From positions 1 to 38,160 of the forward strand of contig CAJXVG010000007.1 in assembly GCA_913061495.1 (NCBI GenBank): a DNA stretch of 38,160 bases. Reading direction: 5' to 3'. The notes under the pieces are model-generated. The model did not search any database. It saw only the letters and a list, made by a program, of their open reading frames with translations, and had not been told where the DNA came from. Made by a program: the position numbers and the translations under genes. Origin of the DNA: an uncultured Winogradskyella sp. GTDB lineage: Bacteria; Bacteroidota; Bacteroidia; Flavobacteriales; Flavobacteriaceae. Shown here piece after piece: positions 6,943-15,227 of the stretch. Each line of letters opens with the position of its first letter. The stretch's first letter is position 1.

Positions 6943-8189
6943 TATAAACTTGTTTTTAGGTTAGATGTACCGTTAATTGCGTTGACATTACCATAAGGAA
7001 TGATCTGGAACTTTACCTTCAGTAATTTCTCTACCAAGAGATCACTTTTAGGATCAACAATGGTTTTACCTTCAGTAATCTCCTTACGTCGCTCCATATC
7101 ATCAAGTACAGCGTCACCAAGGTTCTCAAAATGCTTAACCACACCAATCGGCAATAATCCAGTTTTAGGATTAACAGGTTGCTTGGTTTTAACTTTTGGA
7201 AGCAAAGCGGTTCTTAACCTTCTACGTGCTTCATCGTGCGTTCTATTATAAGCTATGGTATGACCATTAATGTTTCCATCATCATCTACAATGATCTCAA
7301 CACAGGTATGGTCATTGTTCCAACGTACTCCGTCCATACCCACATATTCAAAGCCAAAGATGTAACCCTTGTTTTCTAAAGTCTGTAAACTTTCTGCTAC
7401 TTCAGTATTCTTTTTATGGGATGAGAGTCCTGGTATTAACCAAGCATCTTTTGTGGAATCAGTAAGGTTAAACGCTTCATTGTCTCCAATGTTCTGGTTA
7501 ATTGCAGCTGCAGAAAGAGTACCTAAAGCAGTACCGACATCTCCAAACTTCTGGGCATTACCAACAAGGCTGTCAGCATATTTCCAATCCTGGCCATTAA
7601 CGAGTGACACGTTTGGTGCTTTTACGTTTTCAATAGCTCTAAGATTAGCAGCTGCTGCAGAATCAGTACCAAAGTCATAACACTCAAGAATAATTTGCGC
7701 AGGCTTAAATCGTTCGTCGGCCCAATTATACAGACCTTGCGCTTTTGGTATCGACGCAAACACATCGTCTGGCATATTGTTTAACATAACGGTTGCATCA
7801 GTTGGATTAACAGCAATTGCCAATTGCCTAACCTCACCTTTGGCCGTATTAAGCAACAACTTAGCAAACTCAACATCTACATCATCTAAAATGTCTGCCA
7901 TAGAAGTTGCTTGCGGTGCAAGTAACAGGTAGAGTTTCTCTCCTTCACCACGTATCCGATAAAACTCATCAATGTGCCTGTATAGATTAACATTGTTTTC
8001 CGTATCAAACGCAGCGTTAATACCTAATAAATTTGCATCAACACGATTGTAAATTTCCTCTACAACGCTATGCGCTAATTGAGCTGCCGCTGGTGCCGCA
8101 ACAACTAGCCCAGAAACGCCAGTTCCTTCAGCGAGTGCATTGGCACCAACTTTACCTTCTTTTATATCTGCTCCGTCTAAACTTGCCAT
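6942..8189 (-). CDS. contractile tail sheath protein (DUF2586-like)
   Basis: A 415-residue protein matching the DUF2586 sheath group of Bacteroidota phages. The features are an N-terminal arm, a Rossmann-like central region with GEKLYLLLAPQATSMADILD, RQLAIAVNP and AQGLYNWADERFKPAQIILE, the VSLVNGQDWKYADS loop, and the C-terminal polymerising domain GYIFGFEYVGMDGVRWNNDH with DEARRRLRTALLPKV. It contracts to drive the tube through the envelope. It overlaps the upstream gene by one base and the tube gene by one base. Confidence 0.82.
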   Translation of the reverse strand: MASLDGADIKEGKVGANALAEGTGVSGLVVAAPAAAQLAHSVVEEIYNRVDANLLGINAAFDTENNVNLYRHIDEFYRIRGEGEKLYLLLAPQATSMADILDDVDVEFAKLLLNTAKGEVRQLAIAVNPTDATVMLNNMPDDVFASIPKAQGLYNWADERFKPAQIILECYDFGTDSAAAANLRAIENVKAPNVSLVNGQDWKYADSLVGNAQKFGDVGTALGTLSAAAINQNIGDNEAFNLTDSTKDAWLIPGLSSHKKNTEVAESLQTLENKGYIFGFEYVGMDGVRWNNDHTCVEIIVDDDGNINGHTIAYNRTHDEARRRLRTALLPKVKTKQPVNPKTGLLPIGVVKHFENLGDAVLDDMERRKEITEGKTIVDPKSDLLVEKLLKVKFQIIPYGNVNAINGTSNLKTSL

Positions 8190-8659
8190 TATTTTGATTT
8201 TTTACCAAACAAAGCTCTTAAACCACCTTGCTTGTAAGTTATTTTTTCGAGCTTTCCGGCTTTAAATTCCAATGTTGAATCATTGTATTTAAAACTACCT
8301 TCAGCATCTTTACCATCAATAGTGGCAACGTCACCCTCTTTAGGCTCACGAACCTCTCCTTTTATCGCAGGAAATAAAATCTCTTTATCTCCAGCTTTAA
8401 TAAACATGCCTTCACTCTCCACTTTAACTCCCTCTAAAGGGTTAGTGATCTCATCATTCTCATCAATCTCTTCCTCGCTCTCAATTACGCTAGAGCGTAA
8501 AATTCTAGCATACTTGGTTTTGTCATTCTTAACACTGAGACCCACTAGGTTCTCTGTAGTGAAAAACTCACCTTTATTGTTAAGAAATAGTTCATCTTGT
8601 TTAGGATTAGCCTCAAAAATTTTTGAGGCTTGGTCCTTTTGTTCCTTCTTGATTTTCAT
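8189..8659 (-). CDS. conserved Bacteroidota phage hypothetical protein
   Basis: A 156-residue protein of unknown role between capsid and sheath genes. The N-terminal motif (ASKIFEANPKQDELFLNNKG followed by FFTTENL) is of a kind common in short Bacteroidota phage proteins at this locus. The middle is very acidic (SEEEIDENDEI), and the C-terminus has a repeating beta pattern ending in a basic tail (RALFGKKSK). Candidate roles are head decoration or head-tail joining; neither can be decided from sequence. Confidence 0.62.
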   Translation of the reverse strand: MKIKKEQKDQASKIFEANPKQDELFLNNKGEFFTTENLVGLSVKNDKTKYARILRSSVIESEEEIDENDEITNPLEGVKVESEGMFIKAGDKEILFPAIKGEVREPKEGDVATIDGKDAEGSFKYNDSTLEFKAGKLEKITYKQGGLRALFGKKSK

Positions 8660-8670
8660 AATTCTGTGAT

Positions 8671-9585
8671 TTATGCCGCAGCGTTAGATACAATTGCTCC
8701 CATTGCACGTGTCTTACGTGGCAATACGATATAATTGTGCTTCATATTATACTCCCATTGTTGTGTTCTAGGCTTTGGTTCTTCAGTGTAGTTTTTAGTG
8801 CTACCCATAGCTTTGAACATATCTGGTGCATAAAATGAGATTGACGCCTGAAAGTCGCCAGCAGCTGGTACAGCACCGTAAGATTTTTTTACACGTGTAG
8901 CTGCTGTGAAATATGGATTTTCAATAAACCAATACACTTTGAATCCAAATAGACGCGCATTCAGAAGACCTCCATTGTCGTCGCTAAATTGCTTGATATC
9001 TACTTTTTTATCCATAGCATCCGTTAATAGGTCATTGTAATGATCGCTACACAATACCAATACACGGCCACCTAAAGGAATCTTTTGGTCATCGTATTGC
9101 TTTTTGTGCGTGATAAGGTCCTTTAACGTAAGCATTTTACGACCTGTACCATCATCATCTCCAGTGGTTAATAATACTGGTGTGGTTGCTGTATTTCCAG
9201 CAGGAGCAAGTGCGTGAGCCGCCTTACCGTGCTTTTTGGCCATAATAGCTTTGGTGTGCTTTTCTTGCACCTTACGAATCTTATCGTAAGCGATATACTG
9301 TATCTCATCGTCCGTTACAGCTGTAACTTCGGTTTGATACTTATCTAAAGTAATCGCAATATCACCGTCCGTTTGGCTAGCCACCGGAATAGGATAGGTA
9401 GTGTTATTAATCAACACTTCAGGGTCCGCACCTATATCTACTAAGTGAATGACCTCGTTTTCGCCACGTGTGGCGCTTACAAAACGAGACTCATCCGGTA
9501 TCTCGTTTAAAAATGTAGCTTCTTCAGTTGCTCTAAATTGCTCAACAGCTACGTCAGTCCAAATTTCTTGATTTAATCCTGCCAT
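8671..9585 (-). CDS. major capsid protein
   Basis: A 304-residue protein with the look of an HK97-fold capsid subunit of the Mu gpT/B3 kind. N-terminal arm residues precede a beta-rich P-domain (GENEVIHLVDIGADPEVLIN, TLDKYQTEVTAVTDDEIQYI), a long spine-helix region (IRKVQEKHTKAIMAKKHGKA), and an A-domain with KDLITHKKQYDDQKIPLGGR and VLVLCSDHYNDLLTDAMDKK. It follows the protease/scaffold gene directly, as expected. The C-terminal residues (GAIVSNAAA) are hydrophobic. Confidence 0.82.
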   Translation of the reverse strand: MAGLNQEIWTDVAVEQFRATEEATFLNEIPDESRFVSATRGENEVIHLVDIGADPEVLINNTTYPIPVASQTDGDIAITLDKYQTEVTAVTDDEIQYIAYDKIRKVQEKHTKAIMAKKHGKAAHALAPAGNTATTPVLLTTGDDDGTGRKMLTLKDLITHKKQYDDQKIPLGGRVLVLCSDHYNDLLTDAMDKKVDIKQFSDDNGGLLNARLFGFKVYWFIENPYFTAATRVKKSYGAVPAAGDFQASISFYAPDMFKAMGSTKNYTEEPKPRTQQWEYNMKHNYIVLPRKTRAMGAIVSNAAA

Positions 9586-9609
9586 GATTTTTAACTATTC
9601 GTTTTTTGA

Positions 9610-10734
9610 TTATTCGCCTGGTTCAGAACCAAACTTAGATTTATATAATACGTTGTAAGCTTCAGCATTTTCTTCTGCCAATACTTCTAGCGCTCTAGGA
9701 TCTTCTTTTTGGTACTTATCCCAATTCCATCCATCTTTAACTTCAGCAACAGCACTATCAGCACCTTTGCCTGTTACAAAATCAGTGATAGACTTACGGC
9801 CTTTAACTCCCTCAAGAGCCACTTCTAAGGCTGCAATACCACTATTTTTGCCAATGTTTTCGTAAGCTTCAATCTTTTTAGCATCCATTTTACCTTTAAA
9901 AGGTTCTAACAATGCGGTGATCTTTGCCTCAGACTCTGTTCTCCTTTCGGTTTCCAACTGTTCTTTTTCGGTAGTGACCGTATCAAGCTTAGCTTGTACG
10001 CTACCAACTTTACTGCTTACATGAGCCTTTACAGCTTCAATTACAGCAGTATCTGAAGACTCAGCTGTAACGCTGCCAAGTCCCAATGCCTCAATGAGTT
10101 CTTTTTTCATTTTATCGTTATTTAGTTTTTGATTTTCGGTAAGATTGTCTTCGACCAACAAAGCAGAAAAACGACCATAAACATCCTGTTCGGCCAAGGC
10201 TTTAGTGTCGTCAATTTTTACATCAATTACAGGGTCTATGATAGCATTTACCAGACCTAATTTTAAAGCATTTGCTGCATTAAAGTAGTTGTCGCCAACA
10301 AACCACTTTTCAACTTCCTTTTTAGGTTTGCCAGTCATAGCAACAAAATCGTCCACAGCATTGGCTTGCATATCAGCTAAGAGTTGCGCCGATTTTTTAT
10401 GATCGTCTGAAGTTCCGCGTACAGTTCCCTGTGGAGCGTGGATCATTACAAAACCATTTCTAACAATCTCAACATAGTTAGCAGCTGGTAACATATAAGC
10501 GCCCATACTAAATGCGGTACCGTCAATCTTTAAATTGATTTTTAAATCAGAAAGACGTAAACGTGAAATAATATAGTTACCGGCAAAAACATCACCGCCT
10601 TTTGTGTGGAGATGTAAGTCTATTTCACTGTACCTAGATTCTAATTGAGCGAAGTAATACTCAAAATAAGTATCATCGCCAGAGAACAGGCGTCCGTGTA
10701 AAAATATTTTATTGTCTTTAACCTTAATGTTCAT
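9610..10734 (-). CDS. ClpP-like prohead protease fused to scaffold
   Basis: A 374-residue protein. Residues 1-165 are an S14 (ClpP-type) protease with nucleophile Ser76 in GTAFSMGAYM and His99 in VMIHAPQG. The segment WFVGDNYFNAANALKLGLVN is typical of phage capsid protease members. Residues 209-374 are charged and coiled coil and resemble a scaffold. An internal Met209 (DKMKKELIEAL) could start a separate scaffold protein, as gpZ is made inside gpI in Mu. First gene of the leftward late operon, transcribed away from the divergent regulatory region. Confidence 0.85.
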   Translation of the reverse strand: MNIKVKDNKIFLHGRLFSGDDTYFEYYFAQLESRYSEIDLHLHTKGGDVFAGNYIISRLRLSDLKINLKIDGTAFSMGAYMLPAANYVEIVRNGFVMIHAPQGTVRGTSDDHKKSAQLLADMQANAVDDFVAMTGKPKKEVEKWFVGDNYFNAANALKLGLVNAIIDPVIDVKIDDTKALAEQDVYGRFSALLVEDNLTENQKLNNDKMKKELIEALGLGSVTAESSDTAVIEAVKAHVSSKVGSVQAKLDTVTTEKEQLETERRTESEAKITALLEPFKGKMDAKKIEAYENIGKNSGIAALEVALEGVKGRKSITDFVTGKGADSAVAEVKDGWNWDKYQKEDPRALEVLAEENAEAYNVLYKSKFGSEPGE

Positions 10735-10914
10735 TAATGGATAAGTGCTTTTTTGTAATGATTGAAGCCCAAAAATGGGTTATTAAAACCAACAAAAAAA
10801 GATTGTCCGCAACCCTTGCTTACTTGCTTGAAACCCTTGCACTACTTTGGTTTATGGGTACATTGGTTTGCTTACTTTCGTAAGCAAACTCTCTAACAAG
10901 AGATGCATATTTAT
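10735..10914. promoter_or_regulatory. divergent late promoter/operator region
   Basis: This 180-base non-coding stretch lies between the leftward and rightward late operons. It holds two exact direct repeats AACCCTTGC at 10811-10819 and 10832-10840, 21 bases (two helical turns) apart. It also holds a perfect inverted repeat with 10-base arms, GTTTGCTTAC TTTC GTAAGCAAAC, at 10866-10889. A weak Bacteroidota-type promoter for rightward transcription may be TTG (10838-10840) with TACATTGG 19 bases on. The repeats are plausible sites for a late activator; no Mor/C-type activator gene was recognised. Confidence 0.55.
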
Positions 10915-11298
10915 ATGAAGTTTAAAATGGTCTTTGTGATCCTGATCGGGATGGTCAGTTTCATGGGATTCGGTAAAAACACTACAGCCGACCCAGCCGA
11001 AAATTCAGAAAAAGTTATAATCAGTCCGGTGACTGACGTAACATTAAATGTAGTAGCTATTGAAAGCTTGCCTAAAGTACAAAAATTTGATGTAGAACCA
11101 CAAAACTATCCCTATGGCTTGATATATGGCCAAGAGATTTATTTTGTACTTGTAGAGGCGCCAGCACCACCAGAACCCGATTATGGTTTTAGGATGTGGC
11201 CAAGCACAATGGTTAAAAAGACCAGCTTAAAGCATAGGAAACCAAAGATTGGTATCCACACCAACCGAGCTAGGGATAAAATTAATTATAACTCTTAA
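10915..11298 (+). CDS. small exported protein, unknown function
   Basis: A 127-residue protein from the ATG at 10915 (MKFKMVFVILIGMVSFMGFG). That start gives a clean basic-then-hydrophobic signal peptide; an in-frame ATG at 10903 adds four residues. The mature part has no recognised domain. It is Pro- and Lys-rich near its end (VEAPAPPEPDYGF, KHRKPKIGIHTNRARDK). It lies alone between the divergent regulatory region and a strong terminator, so it is probably its own short transcription unit. It could be a lysogen surface or secreted protein, or a small membrane lysis protein. Confidence 0.55.
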   Translation: MKFKMVFVILIGMVSFMGFGKNTTADPAENSEKVIISPVTDVTLNVVAIESLPKVQKFDVEPQNYPYGLIYGQEIYFVLVEAPAPPEPDYGFRMWPSTMVKKTSLKHRKPKIGIHTNRARDKINYNS

Positions 11299-11322
11299 AA
11301 AGGGTTAATCAATAAATAAAAT

Positions 11323-11352
11323 AAAGCCCATTAGAGACATAATGGGCTTTTT
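11323..11352 (+). terminator. intrinsic terminator
   Basis: A perfect 11-base stem, AAAGCCCATTA and TAATGGGCTTT, with a 6-base loop (GAGACA), followed by extra T residues. It ends the short transcript of the exported protein before the tRNA-like element and the terminase operon. Confidence 0.85.
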
Positions 11353-11358
11353 GTAAAT

Positions 11359-11433
11359 GCAAGTGTGCGTTGTTGGTTACGCCCTGGTTACATAGCACCA
11401 GATTACGCAGGTTCGATTCCTGTCCTTGCTCCA
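11359..11433 (+). tRNA. tRNA-like element, atypical
   Basis: A 75-base segment with tRNA layout. The acceptor has five clear pairs (GCAAG 11359-11363 with CTTGC 11425-11429), then T and an encoded CCA (11431-11433). The D arm is GCGT/ACGC with GG in the loop. The anticodon stem has five pairs (CTGGT/ACCAG) but an 8-base loop (TACATAGC, containing CAT). The variable loop is five bases, and the T arm has GCAGG, TTCGATT, CCTGT. The enlarged loop, lack of T33 and weak acceptor base make it non-standard. It may be a degenerate phage tRNA, a frameshift-type tRNA or a tRNA mimic. It ends 10 bases before the terminase start. Confidence 0.45.
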
Positions 11434-11443
11434 AATTAATTTT

Positions 11444-11878
11444 ATGGCAATAACGAATCAAAAGAAGAGAACGCTTGCGGAACGTATGTACATCGATGAT
11501 GGCCATACGGGAAAATACATAGCTGAGTTTCTGGGGGTTTCCGAACAAACAGTTACGCGCTGGAAAAAGGGGCGAAAAGGAGAGGACGATTGGGATACCA
11601 GACGTGCTGAAGTTTTAGCTGCACCTCACAAAATTAAAGAGTTGCTATTAAAACAGCTCAAACTCGTTTCTGAAGGAGAGAAAGCCACTATTGATGCCGA
11701 TGCCTTAGCCAAGATCAGTAAGGTTATGGAAGCCGTTAGCGCCAAAACTAGCGTTCAAGTGGTGCTCAGTGTCTTTAAAGAGTTTGACAACTTTATGGCA
11801 GAGCAAGATCCTGAGACGGCCATAACGTTTCTAAAATGGCACAAAAAATTTATTCTACATAAAGCATCAATGGAGTAA
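11444..11878 (+). CDS. terminase small subunit-like DNA-binding protein
   Basis: A 144-residue protein from ATG 11444. A TTG six codons earlier lies inside the tRNA-like element and is rejected. The N-terminus has a helix-turn-helix (TLAERMYIDDGHTGKYIAEF followed by LGVSEQTVTRWKKGRKG), as in Mu gp27/DUF1804-type small terminase subunits that bind packaging sites. The C-terminal half is helical for oligomerisation. The stop overlaps the large-subunit start (TAATG arrangement), and the pair heads the rightward late operon. Confidence 0.75.
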   Translation: MAITNQKKRTLAERMYIDDGHTGKYIAEFLGVSEQTVTRWKKGRKGEDDWDTRRAEVLAAPHKIKELLLKQLKLVSEGEKATIDADALAKISKVMEAVSAKTSVQVVLSVFKEFDNFMAEQDPETAITFLKWHKKFILHKASME

Positions 11879-13452
11879 TGGTAGATAAGAAGTGGGAGAA
11901 ATATCTAAAGGATTACGAACTGCATTGTAGGCGCATTGAAAAAGCGACGACAATAAAGCTAGGAGAAAGTCCAAAGGATAAGAACGCCAGGATTAAAAAA
12001 CTGGAATCGGATTATGTGGATTGGTTTGAGAATTACATGAACATGTATGCCAAATCCAAGTGCGCTCCGTTTCACAAAAGATTAGCTAACATTCTAATCA
12101 AAAATCCAACGGCAAGTGTCCTTGCAGAAATATACAGATCGGGTGCAAAGTCCGTCCATATTAATTTGGGGATTCCGCTGTATTTGTACTTAGTTAAGAG
12201 AGAGTTGTTTTTCATGCTCTTGGTCGGCCAGACCGATACCAAGGCTAAACGGTTACTGTCCGATATACAGGCGCAGCTCCAGTACAATCAGCGGTTAATC
12301 TCTGATTATGGCAATAGGTTTAAACGTGGCAATTGGGCTGATGGTGATTTTAGTACCATTGATGGAGTAAAGTTCACATCCCTTGGTTTTGGAATGTCAC
12401 CTCGTGGGATCAGGGAACTATCCGAAAGACCAGATTATGTGGTTGTAGATGACATCGATACCAAACAGCGTGTTAAGAACGACTTATTGAGCCGTGAAGC
12501 TGTAGAATGGGTTTGGGAGGACTTACAAGGCACATTTGATGAAGGTTCAAAATTTAGGCGTTTTGTTGTTGCTAATAACAATTTTCATAAAAACACGGTG
12601 ATCAATAAACTCAAGACAGAGTTTAAAAAAATCATTAAGGAAGACAAGGCGCTAGGCGAAAAGGTAGAACATTTTATTGTAACCATTACAGCCGTAAAAG
12701 ACCTGGTCACTTTTGAACCAACATGGCGAGCAAAAACGAGTGCTGCATACTGGAAAAAGAAATACCGAAAGACACCTTACAGGTCTTTCATGCGCGAGTA
12801 CATGCATACGCACATTGTAGATGGAACGCTATTTAAACACGAGCAAATTCGTTATACCAAAGCTTTAAAACTAAGTCAATATGATGCGCTTGTCGTTTAT
12901 GGTGATTTATCTTATAAGGATGCAGGGGATTACAAAGCCATGATGTTAGTTGGTAAAACTAAACGAGACTATCACATTTTAGCGGTCCACAATAGACAGA
13001 CCTCAAGGTCTAACGTAGCAATATGGCTGTACAATCTTTATGAGGATAAGAATTTACGTAAGTATAATATGCGGTTTTGGATCGAGGGCTTATTTGCCCA
13101 GGACGAATTTGTAAACGATTTTGATACCGAAGGAGACACCAGAGGTTATCATATTCCGGTAACGGCTGACAAACGGCCAAAAACCGATAAGCATGATCGT
13201 GTGGAATCCATGACAGGATACTACGAGCGCAATAACATCTTTATTGATGAAAAAATAAAGGACGATCCTGATGTTGTAGAGTATGTAGAACATTTACTGG
13301 CATTTGAAAAAGGCAGCAAGGTACCAGATGACGCTCCCGATTGCCAGCATGGAGCTATCTCTAAATTAAATGCAGCATACCATGTCAATAGATTTGAAAC
13401 ACGCCTAAAACCAAGAAAAGAAGTTATTGCTAATAAAAAGAACAGATACTAA
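11878..13452 (+). CDS. terminase large subunit, Mu gp28-like
   Basis: A 524-residue packaging motor. The ATPase part has a deviant Walker A (YRSGAKS, residues 86-92) and Walker B VVVDDID (188-194), with a coupling region FVVANNNFHKNTV. The RNase-H-like nuclease part starts at VVYGDLSYKDAGDYKAM (Asp343, Asp348, Asp351) and includes the late acidic motif DDAPD (484-488). It cuts and pumps phage DNA into proheads, and in Mu-like phages also cuts flanking host DNA. Directly coupled to the small subunit and followed by the gp36-like gene with a one-base overlap. Confidence 0.87.
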   Translation: MVDKKWEKYLKDYELHCRRIEKATTIKLGESPKDKNARIKKLESDYVDWFENYMNMYAKSKCAPFHKRLANILIKNPTASVLAEIYRSGAKSVHINLGIPLYLYLVKRELFFMLLVGQTDTKAKRLLSDIQAQLQYNQRLISDYGNRFKRGNWADGDFSTIDGVKFTSLGFGMSPRGIRELSERPDYVVVDDIDTKQRVKNDLLSREAVEWVWEDLQGTFDEGSKFRRFVVANNNFHKNTVINKLKTEFKKIIKEDKALGEKVEHFIVTITAVKDLVTFEPTWRAKTSAAYWKKKYRKTPYRSFMREYMHTHIVDGTLFKHEQIRYTKALKLSQYDALVVYGDLSYKDAGDYKAMMLVGKTKRDYHILAVHNRQTSRSNVAIWLYNLYEDKNLRKYNMRFWIEGLFAQDEFVNDFDTEGDTRGYHIPVTADKRPKTDKHDRVESMTGYYERNNIFIDEKIKDDPDVVEYVEHLLAFEKGSKVPDDAPDCQHGAISKLNAAYHVNRFETRLKPRKEVIANKKNRY

Positions 13453-13916
13453 TGGCAAGATTTTTAAACAATACCGATTACAGCGTTTTGATTCGTAATG
13501 AAATCAAAGAGATATTGATTGAGGCTGGTGAAGATGCTAACGAAGATGAAGCCAAAATGTTACGAGCAGAGGATATGGCCATAGCGCAGGTTAGGAGTTA
13601 CCTCAATTCAAGATATAACGTCTCCTTATCATTTATAAGTTATAATGATGAATACGAAAACGCTGAAGATACCAGAAATGCACATCTCGTAATGGTTGTA
13701 CTTGACTGTACTTTATATCATTTGTACACATCCATTGCGCCAGAGTTGATACCAGAATTTAGAGCTAACCGTTATCAAGATGCACTGGAGTGGCTTAAAG
13801 AAGTAATGAAGGGAGATGTCAGCGCTGAATTACCAAAGCTAACTAACGATAATGGAGAAGAAAAAAGTTTAATAAAAATAAGCTCTGAACGTCCTAATGA
13901 GGATAACAGATGGTAA
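13452..13916 (+). CDS. gp36-like protein (DUF1320)
   Basis: A 154-residue protein of the Mu gp36 / DUF1320 family. It has an N-terminal YSVLIRNEIKEIL helix, DMAIAQVRSYLNSRYNV, a central helical stretch (LVMVVLDCTLYHLYTSIAPE) and RYQDALEWLKEVMKGDVSAE. Family members are head-tail joining proteins. In Mu it sits next to the capsid gene, whereas here it lies between terminase and portal. Confidence 0.75.
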   Translation: MARFLNNTDYSVLIRNEIKEILIEAGEDANEDEAKMLRAEDMAIAQVRSYLNSRYNVSLSFISYNDEYENAEDTRNAHLVMVVLDCTLYHLYTSIAPELIPEFRANRYQDALEWLKEVMKGDVSAELPKLTNDNGEEKSLIKISSERPNEDNRW

Positions 13917-13968
13917 AATATATTAATAAACCGTTTAACACGTGTTTAACTCAAATTTTAAGCGAATA

Positions 13969-15210
13969 ATGGCTAAAAAGAACTACAATATACTAGGTTT
14001 TGATTTTTCGTTCGGCAGAACGTCTAAAAATGATTTTACAAGTAAAGATAGAAATCAAGGTAGATTGATTCAACTCGATAAGGATATTATCGACAAAATC
14101 GCCAATGCTTACAAAGATCGTAGCCGTAAAGATATACAGAAATGGAGAAATGCTATAAAGCTTTATGAGCACCCTGAAAAACCACGCGCCAATTATTATC
14201 AAGATCTTATTGATGATTTAATGACGGATGGCCATTTGATCTCTCAATTGAATCTTCGCAAATATTCTATTCTCAATACTGAGTTTAGCATTATCGATAA
14301 AACATCGAACAAACAAAACGAGGAGGCTTCAGAGTTTTTTAACCAGAAATGGTTTTATGATTTTTTGGCTCACGCTATCGATGCTAGCTACAGAGGTCAC
14401 ACCTTACTGGAATTTAAAGCATTTTATCCTGGTAATATAGATATCGGTCTTGTGCCAAGGCGTAACGTAGTGCCACAGTTAAAACAGGTCATTCCAGACT
14501 TAACAAAACTAGAGGTCATTGATTATGATAGTCCGGATTTTGAAAATTGGTTATTAGAAATCGGTGAACCGGACGATATGGGATTGTTAAACAACTTGGT
14601 ACCAAATTTAATTTGGAAACGTAACGTTGCTCAAAGTTGGGCGGAGTTCTGTGAAAAGTTTGGAATGCCAATTGTAACGGCCACAACCAACAGTTACAAT
14701 GACAAGGACCTTGATAAAATTGAATACATGCTGCAGCAACTTGGCGAAGCTTCAACTGGAGTATTTCCAACAGGGACTACAGTTGACTTAAAAGAAGCTA
14801 GTCGAAGTGATGCGTTTCAAACTTATAGTAAGTTCATAGAGTTTAACCGTGAAGAGATCAGTGTTGCGATTGTTGGTGGTACCATGATTACAAACGACGG
14901 TTCTAGCCGTAGCCAAAGTGAAGTACATGAGCGCAACCTCGATGGTAAAATTGCAACATCCCAAAAAAGAGACTTAACCTTTTTGGTCAATGATCAACTC
15001 TTACCTTTACTTAAAGCGCAAGGCTACACTTTTATTAAAGACAACGATAAATTTACATTTAAGTTATCGCACAACCTTGACCTCGATAAATATTGGACCA
15101 TCGTCAACGGAGTTATGCAAGGTCATGAAGTGGATCAAGATTGGCTCAGTGAAACCTTTCACATACCAATCACAGGAAAAAAAAAGTCCAATTCAGACCA
15201 ACAGCTCTAG
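13969..15210 (+). CDS. portal protein, Mu gp29-like (DUF935)
   Basis: A 413-residue protein from ATG 13969 (MAKKNYNILGF). A GTG nine codons upstream (13942) is less likely. The DUF935 portal signatures are visible: YYQDLIDDLMTDGHLISQLN, the YRGHTLLEF segment, SWAEFCEKFGMPI, FPTGTTVDLKEASRSDAFQ and EVHERNLDGKIATSQKRDL. It makes the dodecameric ring through which DNA enters and leaves the head. It is followed by the MuF-type head protein, the usual portal partner. Confidence 0.85.
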   Translation: MAKKNYNILGFDFSFGRTSKNDFTSKDRNQGRLIQLDKDIIDKIANAYKDRSRKDIQKWRNAIKLYEHPEKPRANYYQDLIDDLMTDGHLISQLNLRKYSILNTEFSIIDKTSNKQNEEASEFFNQKWFYDFLAHAIDASYRGHTLLEFKAFYPGNIDIGLVPRRNVVPQLKQVIPDLTKLEVIDYDSPDFENWLLEIGEPDDMGLLNNLVPNLIWKRNVAQSWAEFCEKFGMPIVTATTNSYNDKDLDKIEYMLQQLGEASTGVFPTGTTVDLKEASRSDAFQTYSKFIEFNREEISVAIVGGTMITNDGSSRSQSEVHERNLDGKIATSQKRDLTFLVNDQLLPLLKAQGYTFIKDNDKFTFKLSHNLDLDKYWTIVNGVMQGHEVDQDWLSETFHIPITGKKKSNSDQQL

Positions 15211-15227
15211 CCAATTATAATATCCCT

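Noticed and set aside
11309-11548. Leftward 79-codon frame across the terminator and tRNA-like element
   Set aside because: It runs antisense through a clear terminator hairpin and the tRNA-like element, and overlaps the terminase gene start.
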